A stretch of 64,000 bases of DNA. It comes from Paractinoplanes maris. GTDB taxonomy: Bacteria; Actinomycetota; Actinomycetes; Mycobacteriales; Micromonosporaceae. The stretch is taken from positions 124,001 through 188,000 of the forward strand of contig NZ_JALPVL010000004.1 of assembly GCF_023544465.1 (NCBI RefSeq), written 5' to 3'. The stretch's first letter is position 1. Each line of letters opens with the position of its first letter. Both the position numbers and the translations under genes were made by a program. Below, in pieces: positions 15,593-24,700 of the stretch. The notes under the pieces were generated by a model. It was given only the letters and a program-made list of their open reading frames with translations. It made no database searches and was not told where the DNA came from.

Positions 15593-16588
15593 ATGAAGGC
15601 GATCTATCAGGAGAAATACGGTGTAGTGGGGCTCGAGGACGTCGACGAGCCGGTAGCCGGTGCGGGTCAGGTCCGCGTACGGGTGCGGGCTGCCTCGGTC
15701 AATGCGCGGGACTGGCACGTGATGCGCGGTGACCCCTATCTGGGGCGGCTCTTGCTGCCCGCGGTGATGGGCCCGCGCGGACCGAGGCGCAGGATCCGGG
15801 GTACGGATTTCGCGGGAACGGTCGAATCGGTCGGCGCCGGGGTCGACCGGTTCCAGCCCGGTGACGAGGTGTTCGGTGATCTGGGCGACGCGCACGGGGC
15901 GTTCGCCGAATACGTGTGCGCCTCCGCGGACGAGATCGAGTTCAAGCCGGGTGGGCTGAGCTGGGAGCAGGCGGCGGCGATGCCGCTGGCCGGCGGGACG
16001 GCCCTGCTGAGCCTGCGCGACGTGGGCCGGGTGCGGGCCGGCCGGAGCGTGCTGATCAACGGAGCCTCGGGCGGGGTGGGCACGTTCGCCGTGCAGATCG
16101 GCCGGGCGCTCGGCGGATCGGTGACGGCCGTGTGCAGCACCCGCAACGTCGAGCTGGTCCGCTCGCTCGGCGCCGACGAGGTCGTCGACTACCGGAGGAG
16201 CGACTTCGTCCGCCTCGGGCGCCGCTTCGACGTGGTGGTGGACCTGGTCGGGAACAGGTCGCTGAGTGACCTGCGCCGGGTGACCGCGCCGGGCGGAACC
16301 CTGGTGCTCTCGGGTGGCGGCACGTCGCGCGGGCGGGCCCAGGTCTTCGGGCCGATGCGCCTGATCATCGGCGGGCAGCTCGTGGCCCGGCTGTCGCGCT
16401 CGGGCCCGCGGATCGTGGTGCCGGCGACGCGGCCGAGCCGTGAGCTGCTGGCCGGCTTGCGGGAACTCGCCGAGTCGGGCCGGTTGACCCCGGCGATCGA
16501 TCGCACCTACCAACTGGCCGAGGTGCCGGAGGCGATCCGGTACGTGGAGGAGGAGCACGCCCGGGCCAAGGTCGTCATCACAGTGTGA
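15593..16588 (+). CDS. Zinc-free quinone oxidoreductase-like MDR enzyme
   Basis: This 331-residue protein is of the medium-chain dehydrogenase/reductase superfamily. The N-terminal GroES-like part runs to about residue 115, including GTDFAGTVESVGAGVDRFQPGDEVFG. The NAD(P)-binding Rossmann motif is NGASGGVGTFAVQIGRALGG (about 150-169). No structural-zinc cysteine cluster is visible, which points to the quinone oxidoreductase/NAD(P)H reductase branch. The ATG at 15593 starts the usual MKAIYQEKYG sequence. It is a single gene with an unknown substrate. Confidence 0.88.
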   Translation: MKAIYQEKYGVVGLEDVDEPVAGAGQVRVRVRAASVNARDWHVMRGDPYLGRLLLPAVMGPRGPRRRIRGTDFAGTVESVGAGVDRFQPGDEVFGDLGDAHGAFAEYVCASADEIEFKPGGLSWEQAAAMPLAGGTALLSLRDVGRVRAGRSVLINGASGGVGTFAVQIGRALGGSVTAVCSTRNVELVRSLGADEVVDYRRSDFVRLGRRFDVVVDLVGNRSLSDLRRVTAPGGTLVLSGGGTSRGRAQVFGPMRLIIGGQLVARLSRSGPRIVVPATRPSRELLAGLRELAESGRLTPAIDRTYQLAEVPEAIRYVEEEHARAKVVITV

Positions 16589-16661
16589 ACTCTTCCGGTT
16601 CGCCTCAGGCTCGCGGTCTTGCGTTTTTGTCGTACGTCAGTGCTAGTCTTCTCAGTAGTTA

Positions 16662-16673
16662 GAACGGATGTTC
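16662..16673. promoter_or_regulatory. SOS box (LexA site) GAAC-GGAT-GTTC
   Basis: GAACGGATGTTC fits the actinobacterial LexA consensus GAAC-N4-GTTC, extended to TAGAACGGATGTTCGA. A second, imperfect element with the same core, CGAACGCCTTCGAAC, follows directly. The site lies just downstream of a possible -10 and upstream of the HEPN-imuA'-imuB-dnaE2 genes, which are LexA targets in related bacteria. Confidence 0.85.
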
Positions 16674-16921
16674 GAACGCCTTCGAACTGGAAGATCCCGG
16701 GCTGGGTTGATCTCGACCTGGGGGATTCTGAGCTTCGCAGGATGAAAGCATCCGGGCTGGCGAACGGGAGCGGTGTTTCGCGGCGCGGCTCCCGGTGCGG
16801 CACCCGCGAAGTGCCGCGCGTGAGGTTCCGGGCATTCGCGGGTCCGGGCCTTCAGACAAGGCAGGACCGTCGTCCGCTGCCCCCGACCCCCGGGTGGCGG
16901 GCGACGGACCCGCCGGCAGGT

Positions 16922-16961
16922 CCGGCCGGGTGTGGTGTGGGGAAGCTTCACACCCGGCCGG
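16922..16961 (+). other. Perfect 13-bp hairpin in the mutasome 5' leader
   Basis: CCGGCCGGGTGTG (16922-16934) pairs fully with CACACCCGGCCGG (16949-16961) across a 14-nt loop. No U tract follows, so it is either a Rho-type or processing site or a structural element of the leader RNA. Confidence 0.6.
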
Positions 16962-17047
16962 TCACCCACCACGGGCTGCTGCGCCTTCCTCCGCAGCGCC
17001 TCGGTTCGACCCGGCACGTCGGATGCGAGACACGCGAGGAGAAACAC

Positions 17048-17965
17048 ATGGCGAGCCACACAGCGCCAAGCCTTTGGCCGGCTCCCGACCTGGCTCCGGC
17101 CTGGTCCAGCCCCACGGGCACCGACCTGGCCCCAGCCCGTCCGGTCGCCCACGGCTCGGCCCCCGCCCGTCCGGCGGCACCCGGCATGACTTCGCCCGGC
17201 GCGACCACGTTCCGCCAGGCTGCGCCCAGCACTGTTGCGCCCAGCACTGTTGCGCCCGGCACTGTTGCGCCCGGCACTGTTGCGCCCAGCCAGGCTGAGT
17301 CACGGCAGGCTGCCCCCGGCGCTCTCGCGCCCCGCCAAGCCGCGCCCCGCCAAGCCGCGCCCCGCCAAGCCGCGCCCCGCCAAGCCGCGCCCCGCCAAGC
17401 CGCGCCCCGCCAAGCCGCGCCTGCGCCCCGCCAAGCTGCGCCCGGCGCGGTTGCGCCCCACCAGGCTGCGCCCGGCGCGGTTGCTCCCGGGCCGGTTGTT
17501 CCTGGGCTGGCGCATGCGCCGACCGCGGCTGTCCGGGCCGACGCCCCCACCGTGCCGGCGCACATGTTGCCTCAGCGCACACCCGCCCAGCTGCTGACCA
17601 TCGCGCGCGACGGCCTCGCCGAGGCGGCTCGCACCGGGCCCGACGGCCTGCGTTACGCGGCGGCTCACCTGGCCGCTCTGCGCGCCGCGGCGGCCGTGCT
17701 CGCGGCTCGAGCCCGTCCCGCGCCGGCCAGCCGCCGCAGCCGAGTGACCAGCGTCTGGTCGCTGCTGGTGCTGGTGGCGCCCGACTTCGGCGAGTGGGCC
17801 AACTACTTCGCTCTGGGAGCCTCCAAGCGCGCCGCGGCCGAGGCCGGCATCCCGCGCGTGGTCAGCCCCCGCGAGGCCGACGATCTCCTGCGAGCCGCCG
17901 AGCAGTTCGTGGCCGTCGTCGAGTCCACGCTGGGCCTCACCTACCAGCCTCCGCTGGCCGCCTGA
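17048..17965 (+). CDS. SAV_6107-type HEPN domain protein with N-terminal Ala/Pro repeats
   Basis: This encodes 305 residues. Residues 1 to about 170 are low complexity: TVAPG-like units and then about seven copies of the pentapeptide APRQA (DNA period 15 bp, about 17328-17430). Residues of about 175-300 match the SAV_6107-type HEPN domain: LLTIARDGLAEAARTGPDGLRYAAAHLA, then SVWSLLVLVAPDFGEWANYF and EADDLLRAAEQFVAVVESTLG. The family regularly precedes imuA'/imuB/dnaE2 in actinobacteria, and its biochemical role is not established. GAGGAGAAA fits the ATG at 17048. The SOS box upstream suggests DNA-damage induction. The repeat expansion is unusual and may vary between strains. Confidence 0.8.
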   Translation: MASHTAPSLWPAPDLAPAWSSPTGTDLAPARPVAHGSAPARPAAPGMTSPGATTFRQAAPSTVAPSTVAPGTVAPGTVAPSQAESRQAAPGALAPRQAAPRQAAPRQAAPRQAAPRQAAPRQAAPAPRQAAPGAVAPHQAAPGAVAPGPVVPGLAHAPTAAVRADAPTVPAHMLPQRTPAQLLTIARDGLAEAARTGPDGLRYAAAHLAALRAAAAVLAARARPAPASRRSRVTSVWSLLVLVAPDFGEWANYFALGASKRAAAEAGIPRVVSPREADDLLRAAEQFVAVVESTLGLTYQPPLAA

Positions 17966-18770
17966 GCGTCGCCGCCGGCACGACCGGCGAGATCGAGCCT
18001 TCGGCCTGACGCTCCCCGCTAACCCTGGGCGAGCGTCTCGTCGTCGTGGCTTCGAGCCGACGCCGACGCCGGCGCCGTCGCCGGTGCAGCCATCCAGCGC
18101 ACTCGGCCCCCGCCGTCGCCCGCCGACCGCGTCGGAGCCCCTCCGCGACTGAGCTATCAGCGAGAACCACTGATGAGACCGGCGACAGCCCATGGAGGTG
18201 CGAGCAGTGGGTCTGATCACGGGGTGCTTGGCGTCGCGCCGGCCGACGACTTCGGTTCGGCACCGGGTGGTTGTGGCGCGAGGGGCGGCGTGCCGGTTGA
18301 CGGCACCGGGTGGTTGTAGCGCGAGAGGTGTCCTGTCAGCCGGCGGCTTCGGTTCGGCATGGGGTGGTTGTGGCTCGAAGGCGTGCCGGCTGACGGCTTC
18401 ATTCGGCTTGGGTGGTGTGGTGCGAGGGGGCGTGTCGGCTGGCGGTTTTGGTTCGGCATCGGGTGGTTGTGGTGTGGGGGGCTTCGTGTCGGCTGGTGGC
18501 TTTGGTTCGGCGCCGGGTGGTTGTGGTGTGGGGGGCTTCGTGTCGGCTGGTGGCTTTGGTTCGGCGCCGGGTGGTTGTGGTGTGGGGAGCGTCGTGTCGG
18601 TTGGTGGCTTCGGGTTGGCGGTGGGTTGTCGGTTGGCTCGCTTCGAGTCGGCCGGTGGTGAGCGTGGTGGGTGGCGGGTGGAGGAGGGGCGGATGGCCTG
18701 AGCGGGACATCGGAAACCGGACGGCTCGTGGCGGGCGAGCACGAAACTGAGCAACAGAGTGAGGCAACAC
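17966..18770. other. 805-bp gap with decayed minisatellite before imuA'
   Basis: No gene could be supported here. Bases 18240-18640 hold the 54-bp minisatellite listed separately. Both strands stay open through the repeat because the period is a multiple of three, giving Gly-rich (plus) or Pro/Lys-rich (minus) translations without family resemblance. No SOS box or clear promoter was found next to imuA', so read-through from the HEPN gene is likely. Confidence 0.6.
18240..18640. repeat. Minisatellite with a 54-bp period
   Basis: The core GGGTGGTTGTGG recurs at 18265, 18308, 18362, 18461, 18515 and 18569. The last three copies are exactly 54 bp apart and almost identical; earlier copies are degenerate and spaced 43-54 bp. 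The plus-strand frame reads an 18-residue Gly/Ser/Val unit; the minus strand reads a Pro/Lys/Glu-rich unit. Confidence 0.85.
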
Positions 18771-19883
18771 ATGGCGGGACGCATGATCAGCGGTGCGGCC
18801 GCCCTTGCTGAGCTGGTTCGGGCGGCGGGTGAGACGGAGACGGCGGGCCTGCACCGGACGCTGCCGGTGGCGCCCGAGCTGAGTTCGCTGCTGCCCGGTC
18901 ACGGGTTGCGCCGCGGCAGCACCGTCGCGGTGGCCGCCGGGCAGTCCGCCACCGCCGCCGGTGGGACGTCCCTGCTGCTGGCTCTGTTGTCCGAGGCCTC
19001 CCGGACGGGCTCCTGGTGCGCGGTGGTCGGCGTGCCGTCGCTGGGCGCGATCGCCGCCGCCGAGAACGGGATCGCCCTCGACCGGCTGGCTCTGGTGCCC
19101 GACCCCGGCCCGGAGTGGCCCACCGTGGTGGCGGCCCTGATCGACGGCGTCGACCTCATCGTCCTGGCCGTTCCCGGTGGCGTCTCGGCCTCGATCGCCT
19201 CCCGCCTGGTGGCCCGGGCCCGGCAGCGGGGCAGCGTCCTGGTTCCCTACGGCGACTGGTCCGGCGCCGACGTGACCTTGCGGGTGCTCGACGCCCACTG
19301 GGAGGGCCTCGACGAAGGCCACGGCCGCCTGCGCCGCCGCCAGGTGAGAGTCCTGGCCCGCGGCCGCGGAGCCGCCGCCCGCCCCAAAGAGATCACCATG
19401 TGGATGCCCGGCGTCACGATCCGCCCCCTCACCCCACCCTCAGCCCCCGGCCGAACCCCTCCCGTCAAGTCCACTGCGGACAAACCCACTCGTCCTCGGC
19501 TCGCCTCCGTCCCCGACATCCCCCAGCAACCGCCGTCCCCCGCGGCGCAGTCAAGCGGCTCGGCGGAGCCTGTTCCCGCTCCGCACCCCACCGGCGTCTC
19601 CCAGCCGTCTTCGTCTCCAGCGGCGCAGGCGAGCGGCCCCGCGGGGCTTGTTCCCGGTTCGCGCCTGACCGGCGTCCGGCCGCCTCCGTCCAAGGCGGCC
19701 AGGACAAACGGTTCGGCGCCCGTCGGCGTCTCCCAGCAGCTGCCCGTTGTGCGTTCCGGGCATTCGGTGCAGCTCACTCTCGTACCCTCGCTCGAACGGC
19801 CGGTCGACGGTGAGGACGAGGACGGTGCTGGGCCGGGGGAGAGGGCAGAACGCTCCGGGTCCGGGTCGGCGGCGGTGATGTGA
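18771..19883 (+). CDS. imuA': ImuA' mutasome accessory protein (RecA-like, degenerate)
   Basis: This encodes 370 residues. The first 205 or so resemble the RecA/SulA-like ImuA' of actinobacteria: LSSLLPGHGLRRGSTVAVAAG leads to a degenerate P loop, GQSATAAGGTSLLL, with no Walker Lys. RGSVLVPYGDWSGADVTLRVLDAHWEGL and RRRQVRVLARGRG follow. The C-terminal 160 residues are disordered and Pro/Ser/Gly-rich, with duplicated SSPAAQ and PTGVSQP-like units. In mycobacteria ImuA' works with ImuB and DnaE2 (ImuC) in damage-induced mutagenesis. GAGG at 18761 precedes the ATG. The stop overlaps imuB. Confidence 0.85.
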   Translation: MAGRMISGAAALAELVRAAGETETAGLHRTLPVAPELSSLLPGHGLRRGSTVAVAAGQSATAAGGTSLLLALLSEASRTGSWCAVVGVPSLGAIAAAENGIALDRLALVPDPGPEWPTVVAALIDGVDLIVLAVPGGVSASIASRLVARARQRGSVLVPYGDWSGADVTLRVLDAHWEGLDEGHGRLRRRQVRVLARGRGAAARPKEITMWMPGVTIRPLTPPSAPGRTPPVKSTADKPTRPRLASVPDIPQQPPSPAAQSSGSAEPVPAPHPTGVSQPSSSPAAQASGPAGLVPGSRLTGVRPPPSKAARTNGSAPVGVSQQLPVVRSGHSVQLTLVPSLERPVDGEDEDGAGPGERAERSGSGSAAVM

Positions 19884-21703
19884 TGAGTGCCGGTGGGCGG
19901 ACGATGTTGCTCTGGTGCCCGGACTGGCCGGTGGTCGCGGCCGAGATCGTGCTGGGGATTCCGGCTGCTCAGGCCGTCGTCGTGGTGCACGGCAACCGGG
20001 TGATCGCCTGCTCCGAGGTGGCTCGGCGGGAAGGCGTACGCCGGGGGTTGCGACGCCGGGAGGCGCAGAGCCGATGCCCTCAGGTCACCGCCGTCGAGCA
20101 TGACCCGGGGCGGGACGCGCGGGCCTTCGAACCCGTCGTCGCCGCCGTCGAGGAGGTCGCGGTGGGTGTCGAGGTGATCCGGCCGGGGGCTCTGGCGTTC
20201 GCCGCGCGCGGGCCGTCACGGTATTTCGGCGGGGAGGAGGCCGCGGCCGAGCGGATCGTCGAGCAGGTCGCGCAGGCCTGTGAGGTGGAGAGTCAGGTCG
20301 GCATCGCCGAAGGGGTGTTCGCGGCCGGGCTCGCGGCCCGCGGCGGCCGGGTGATCGAGCCCGGCGGGACCCCGGCCTTCCTGCGGTCGCAGCCCATCGA
20401 GGCGATCGAGCGACCCGAGCTGACCGACCTGCTCCGGCGGCTCGGCCTCCAGACGCTGGGTGAGTTCGCGGCGCTGCCCGCCGGTGACGTGCTGACCCGG
20501 TTCGGCTTCGACGGCGCGCTCGTGCACCGGCTCGCCGCCGGCCTCGACCATCGGCCGCTCGCGGTGCGCCGGCCGCCGCCCGATCTGGAGGTCTCCGAGA
20601 CGTACGACGAGCCTCTGGAACGGGTGGACATGGCTGCCTTCGCCGGCCGGGCGCTGGCCGAGCGGCTGCACGACAAGCTCGCCGCGCACGGGCTGGCCTG
20701 CACCCGCCTGGGCATCGAGGCGGTCACCGCGAACGGCCAGGAACTGCATCGCGTCTGGCGCCACGACGGCACGCTCACCGCGGCCGCCATCGCCGAGCGG
20801 GTCCGCTGGCAGCTCGACGGCTGGCTCACCGGCGCCCGCCGCGGCGCCCCGGCCCGCCCCACCGCCGGCCTCGTGCGGCTGCGCCTGGTCCCGGACGGTG
20901 TGCTCGTCCACCTCGGACTGCAGCCGGGGCTCTGGGGTGACGCCGGCGCCGACCGCGAGCGGGCCCACCGTGCCTTCAGCCGGGTACAAGGCTTGCTCGG
21001 CCCCGAATCGGTGGTCACCCCGGTGTTCAGCGGCGGCCGCAACGCCGACGACCAGATCCGCCTGGTCCCCTGGGGTGACGAGCGTGACCCGCACCGCCCC
21101 GCGGCTCCCCAGGCCGAGCCGGTCCCCGGCATCCGGACCCACCCGGTCCTGGCCCACGTGCCGCCCCCGCTCACCATCGCCGAGCCGGACGACGGATCAG
21201 ACCGCACCCCGGCAGAGCCGGCCGACGGATCGGACCGCACCCCGGCAGAGCCGGCCGACGGATCGGAAAGCCGCACCCCAGGAGACACGCGTCCCCAGGA
21301 CGAGACCGGCGTGACCATGGTGGCGGTGCCGCCCGGTGGCCGGCGTCGCCGGCGGACGGCTCCGTCACTCGCGCTGCCGCCCTGGCCCGGCCGGCTGCCC
21401 AAGCCGGCCCCGGCCCTGGTGCTGACCAGGCCGCTCCCGGCCGTGGTCCTCGACCGGGACGGCACCCCGGTCGGGGTGAGCGCCCGCCTGGAGCTCACCG
21501 CCGACCCCGCGGCCCTGATCGTCGAGCGTGCCCGGCCCGTCGCGGTCACCGGGTGGGCCGGGCCGTGGCCGGTCGACGAGCGCTGGTGGGCTCCCGCCGA
21601 GTCCCGCCGCCGGGCACGTTTCCAGGTGGTCGTGGCGGACGGCCGCGCCCTGCTGCTGAGCCTGGCCGGCGGCCACTGGGCCGTGGAGGCCCTCTATGAC
21701 TGA
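19883..21703 (+). CDS. imuB: ImuB, catalytically inactive Y-family polymerase of the mutasome
   Basis: This encodes 606 residues with the Y-family fold. The two metal-binding sites that are intact in the DinB of this window (HVDMD and SDEAF) are replaced by LLWCPDWPVV near the N-terminus and VIRPGALAFAARG near residue 95, so polymerase activity is not expected. Helix-hairpin-helix and little-finger regions follow (LLRRLGLQTLGEFAALPAGDVLTRFG). QIRLVPWGD at about residue 392 lies where mycobacterial ImuB carries its beta-clamp motif. Residues of about 434-465 contain an 11-residue repeat, PAEPADGSDRT. The ATG overlaps the imuA' stop (TGATG). Its role is as an adaptor linking the clamp, ImuA' and DnaE2. 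Confidence 0.9.
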   Translation: MSAGGRTMLLWCPDWPVVAAEIVLGIPAAQAVVVVHGNRVIACSEVARREGVRRGLRRREAQSRCPQVTAVEHDPGRDARAFEPVVAAVEEVAVGVEVIRPGALAFAARGPSRYFGGEEAAAERIVEQVAQACEVESQVGIAEGVFAAGLAARGGRVIEPGGTPAFLRSQPIEAIERPELTDLLRRLGLQTLGEFAALPAGDVLTRFGFDGALVHRLAAGLDHRPLAVRRPPPDLEVSETYDEPLERVDMAAFAGRALAERLHDKLAAHGLACTRLGIEAVTANGQELHRVWRHDGTLTAAAIAERVRWQLDGWLTGARRGAPARPTAGLVRLRLVPDGVLVHLGLQPGLWGDAGADRERAHRAFSRVQGLLGPESVVTPVFSGGRNADDQIRLVPWGDERDPHRPAAPQAEPVPGIRTHPVLAHVPPPLTIAEPDDGSDRTPAEPADGSDRTPAEPADGSESRTPGDTRPQDETGVTMVAVPPGGRRRRRTAPSLALPPWPGRLPKPAPALVLTRPLPAVVLDRDGTPVGVSARLELTADPAALIVERARPVAVTGWAGPWPVDERWWAPAESRRRARFQVVVADGRALLLSLAGGHWAVEALYD

Positions 21704-21714
21704 GGGGAGTGGCT

Positions 21715-24700
21715 GTGGGCTTCCATAACCCCAAGATGTCCTGGTCGGACCTGGAGAGGTCGCTCACCGGGAAGGGTGAGCGGCACCTGCAGCCGGTCGT
21801 CGACCCGCTCGCCGTCGACGGTGACGGTGGCGACTCGCCCGCCTGGTCGCGCAAGCGGCAGCCCTACGAGGCGCCCGCCCTGGTGCGGCGTGAGCAGGTC
21901 ACCCCGTACGCGGAACTTCACTGCCACAGCAATTTCAGCTTTCTCGACGGCGCGAGCCACCCCGAGGAACTGGCCGAGGAGGCCGCCCGCCTCGGCCTGA
22001 ACGGGCTGGCCGTCACCGACCACGACGGCTTCTACGGCGTTGTCCGTTTCTCTCAGGCCGCCCGCGAGCTCGGCCTGCCCACCATCTTCGGCGCCGAGCT
22101 GTCGCTCGATCTGAGCAAGCCGCAGAACGGTGAGGCCGACCCCGAGGGCCGCCACCTGCTCGCCCTGGCCCACGGTCACGAGGGCTACGCCCGGCTGGCC
22201 GCCGTGATCTCCCGCGGTCAGCTCGCCGGCGGCGAGAAGGGCAAGCCCGAGTACGGCGATCTGGAGCACCTCGCCGAGACGCTGCGCGACCACGTGCTGA
22301 TCCTCACCGGCTGCCGCAAGGGCCCGGTCCCGTCGGCGCTGGCCACCGGGGGCCTGGACGCGGCCGCAGCCGAGCTCGATCGCCTGGTCGACCTCTTCGG
22401 CCGGCCGAACGTCGCCGTCGAGCTGACCTCGCACGGCGACCCGTACGACGACGACCGCAACGACGCGCTCTTCGAGCTGGCCGGAAGCCGCCGCCTCGAG
22501 GTGGTCGCCACCAACAACGTGCACTACGCGACCCCGGCCCGGCGCCGGCTGGCCACCGCGCTGGCCGCCGTCCGCTCGCGCCGCAGCCTCGACGAGATCG
22601 ACGGCTGGCTGCCCGCGGCCGGCACCGCCCACCTGCGCAGCGGCGACGAGATGGCCCGCCGGTTCGCCGCCTATCCGGGCGCGGTGGCCAACGCCGCCAT
22701 GTTCGGCGAGGACCTCGCGTTCGACCTCGACCTGGTCGCTCCCAAGCTGCCCGACTTCCCGATCCCCGCGGGCCACACCGAGATGACCTGGCTGCGCGAG
22801 CTCACCATGCGCGGCGCCCAGGAGCGTTACGGCCCGCCGCAGGCGCATCCGAAGGCCTACGAGCAGATCGAGTACGAGCTCCGCATGATCGACGAGCTCG
22901 GCTTCCCCGGCTACTTCCTGGTCGTCTACGACATCGTCCAGTTCTGCCGGGACCAGGGGATCTATGCCCAGGGCCGGGGCAGCGCGGCCAACTCCGCCGT
23001 CTGTTACGCGCTGCGCATCACCAATGTGGACGCTGTCGCCCACAACCTGCTCTTCGAGCGCTTCCTGGCCCCGGAGCGCGACGGCCCGCCCGACATCGAC
23101 GTCGACATCGAGTCGGACCGGCGGGAGGAGGTGATCCAGCACGTCTACGAGTTGCACGGCCGCGAGCACACCGCCCAGGTCGCCAACGTCATCTCGTACC
23201 GGCCGCGCTCGGCGGTGCGGGACATGGCCAAGGCGTTCGGGTTCTCGCCGGGGCAGCAGGACGCCTGGAGCAAGCAGATCGACCGGTGGGGGAGCGTGGC
23301 CACGGTCGACGTCGAGGACATCCCGGCTTCCGTGGTCGAATTCGCCAATCAGGTGCAGGACTTCCCCCGCCACCTGGGGATCCACTCGGGCGGCATGGTG
23401 ATCTGCGACCGCCCGATCATCGAGGTCTGCCCGGTCGAGTGGGGACGGATGCCGGGCCGCACCGTGCTGCAGTGGGACAAGGACGACTGTGCGGCGATCG
23501 AGCTGGTCAAGTTCGACCTGCTAGGCCTCGGCATGCTGTCGGCGCTGCGGTACGCGTACGAGATGATCGAGTCTGACTTGGACATCTCGACCATGGACCT
23601 CACCGACGAAGAGGTCTACGCGATGCTCTGCCGGGCCGACTCGGTGGGCGTCTTCCAGGTGGAGAGCCGGGCCCAGATGGCGACCCTGCCCCGGCTCAAG
23701 CCGAACTGCTTCTACGACCTGGTGGTGGAGGTCGCGCTGATCCGTCCCGGCCCGATCCAGGGCGGCTCGGTCCACCCGTACATCAGAAGGAAGAACGGTC
23801 TGGAGCCGGTCACCTATCCGCACCCGTTGATGCGCAACGCGCTCGAGAAGACGCTCGGCGTGCCGCTCTTCCAGGAGCAGCTCATGCAGCTGGCGATCGA
23901 CGTGGCCGGCTTCGAACCGGCCGAGGCCGACCAGCTGCGCCGCGCGATGGGCTCCAAGAGGTCGGTCGAGAAGATGGAGAAGATCAAGAGCCGGCTGTAC
24001 GCGGGGATGGCCGCCAACGGGATCGCCGGCGAGCTGGCCGACGAGTTGTTCGTGAAGCTCTCCGCCTTCGCCAACTACGGCTTCCCGGAGAGCCACTCGA
24101 TGAGCTTCGCCTATCTGGTGTACGCCAGCGCCTGGCTCAAGCGATACCACCCGGCGGCCTTCTGCGCGGCCCTGCTCAACGCCCAGCCGATGGGTTTCTA
24201 TTCGCCGCAGTCGCTGGTCGACGACGCCCGCCGGCACGGGGTCGAGGTGCGCCGCCCCGACATCAACCTGAGCGACGCCCGGGCCACCCTCGAGTCGACG
24301 CCGCAGACCCGGTGGGGTGCGCTGCCGGGGGAGCCGCCCCACGCGTGGGGTCTCGGCGGTCCGGCTGTGCGGCAGGGTCTGGCCAGCATCCGTACGCTCG
24401 GCGAGGACCTCGCCGAGCGCATCGAGCAGGAGCGCCGGGCCCACGGTCCCTACCGCGGCATGACCGACCTCTCCCGGCGTACGGGATGTTCCACCACCCA
24501 CCTGGAGGCGCTGGCCACAGCCGACGCCTTCGCGGGTTTCGGCCTCACCCGGCGCGAGGCGCTCTGGGCCGCGGGGGCGGCCGCGCAGGATCGGCCCGAC
24601 CGCCTGCCCGGCACGGTGACCGGCACCGACGCGCCGATGCTGCCCGGGATGAGCGCGGTCGACGAGCTGGTGGCCGACGTCTGGGCCACCGGCCTGTCCC

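Larger units (their letters stand above)
16589..17047 (+). other. Promoter and long 5' leader of the mutasome operon
   Basis: This stretch has no supported gene. It holds a possible promoter (TTGCGT at 16619-16624, TAGTCT at 16644-16649), the SOS box at 16662-16673, and then some 370 nt of leader with a strong hairpin at 16922-16961. The frame of the downstream gene stays open back to an ATG at 16741, but the encoded Arg/Pro-rich stretch has no family resemblance. The ribosome binding site at 17036-17044 marks the real start. Confidence 0.6.

Noticed and set aside
16741..17047. N-terminal extension of the HEPN protein from the ATG at 16741
   Set aside because: The sequence would cover a perfect hairpin and lacks family resemblance, while GAGGAGAAA precedes the ATG at 17048.
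18192..18701. Gly-rich frame (169 codons) through the 54-bp minisatellite, and the Pro-rich one opposite
   Set aside because: Openness on both strands follows from a repeat period divisible by three with high GC. No ribosome binding site or conserved domain supports either strand.
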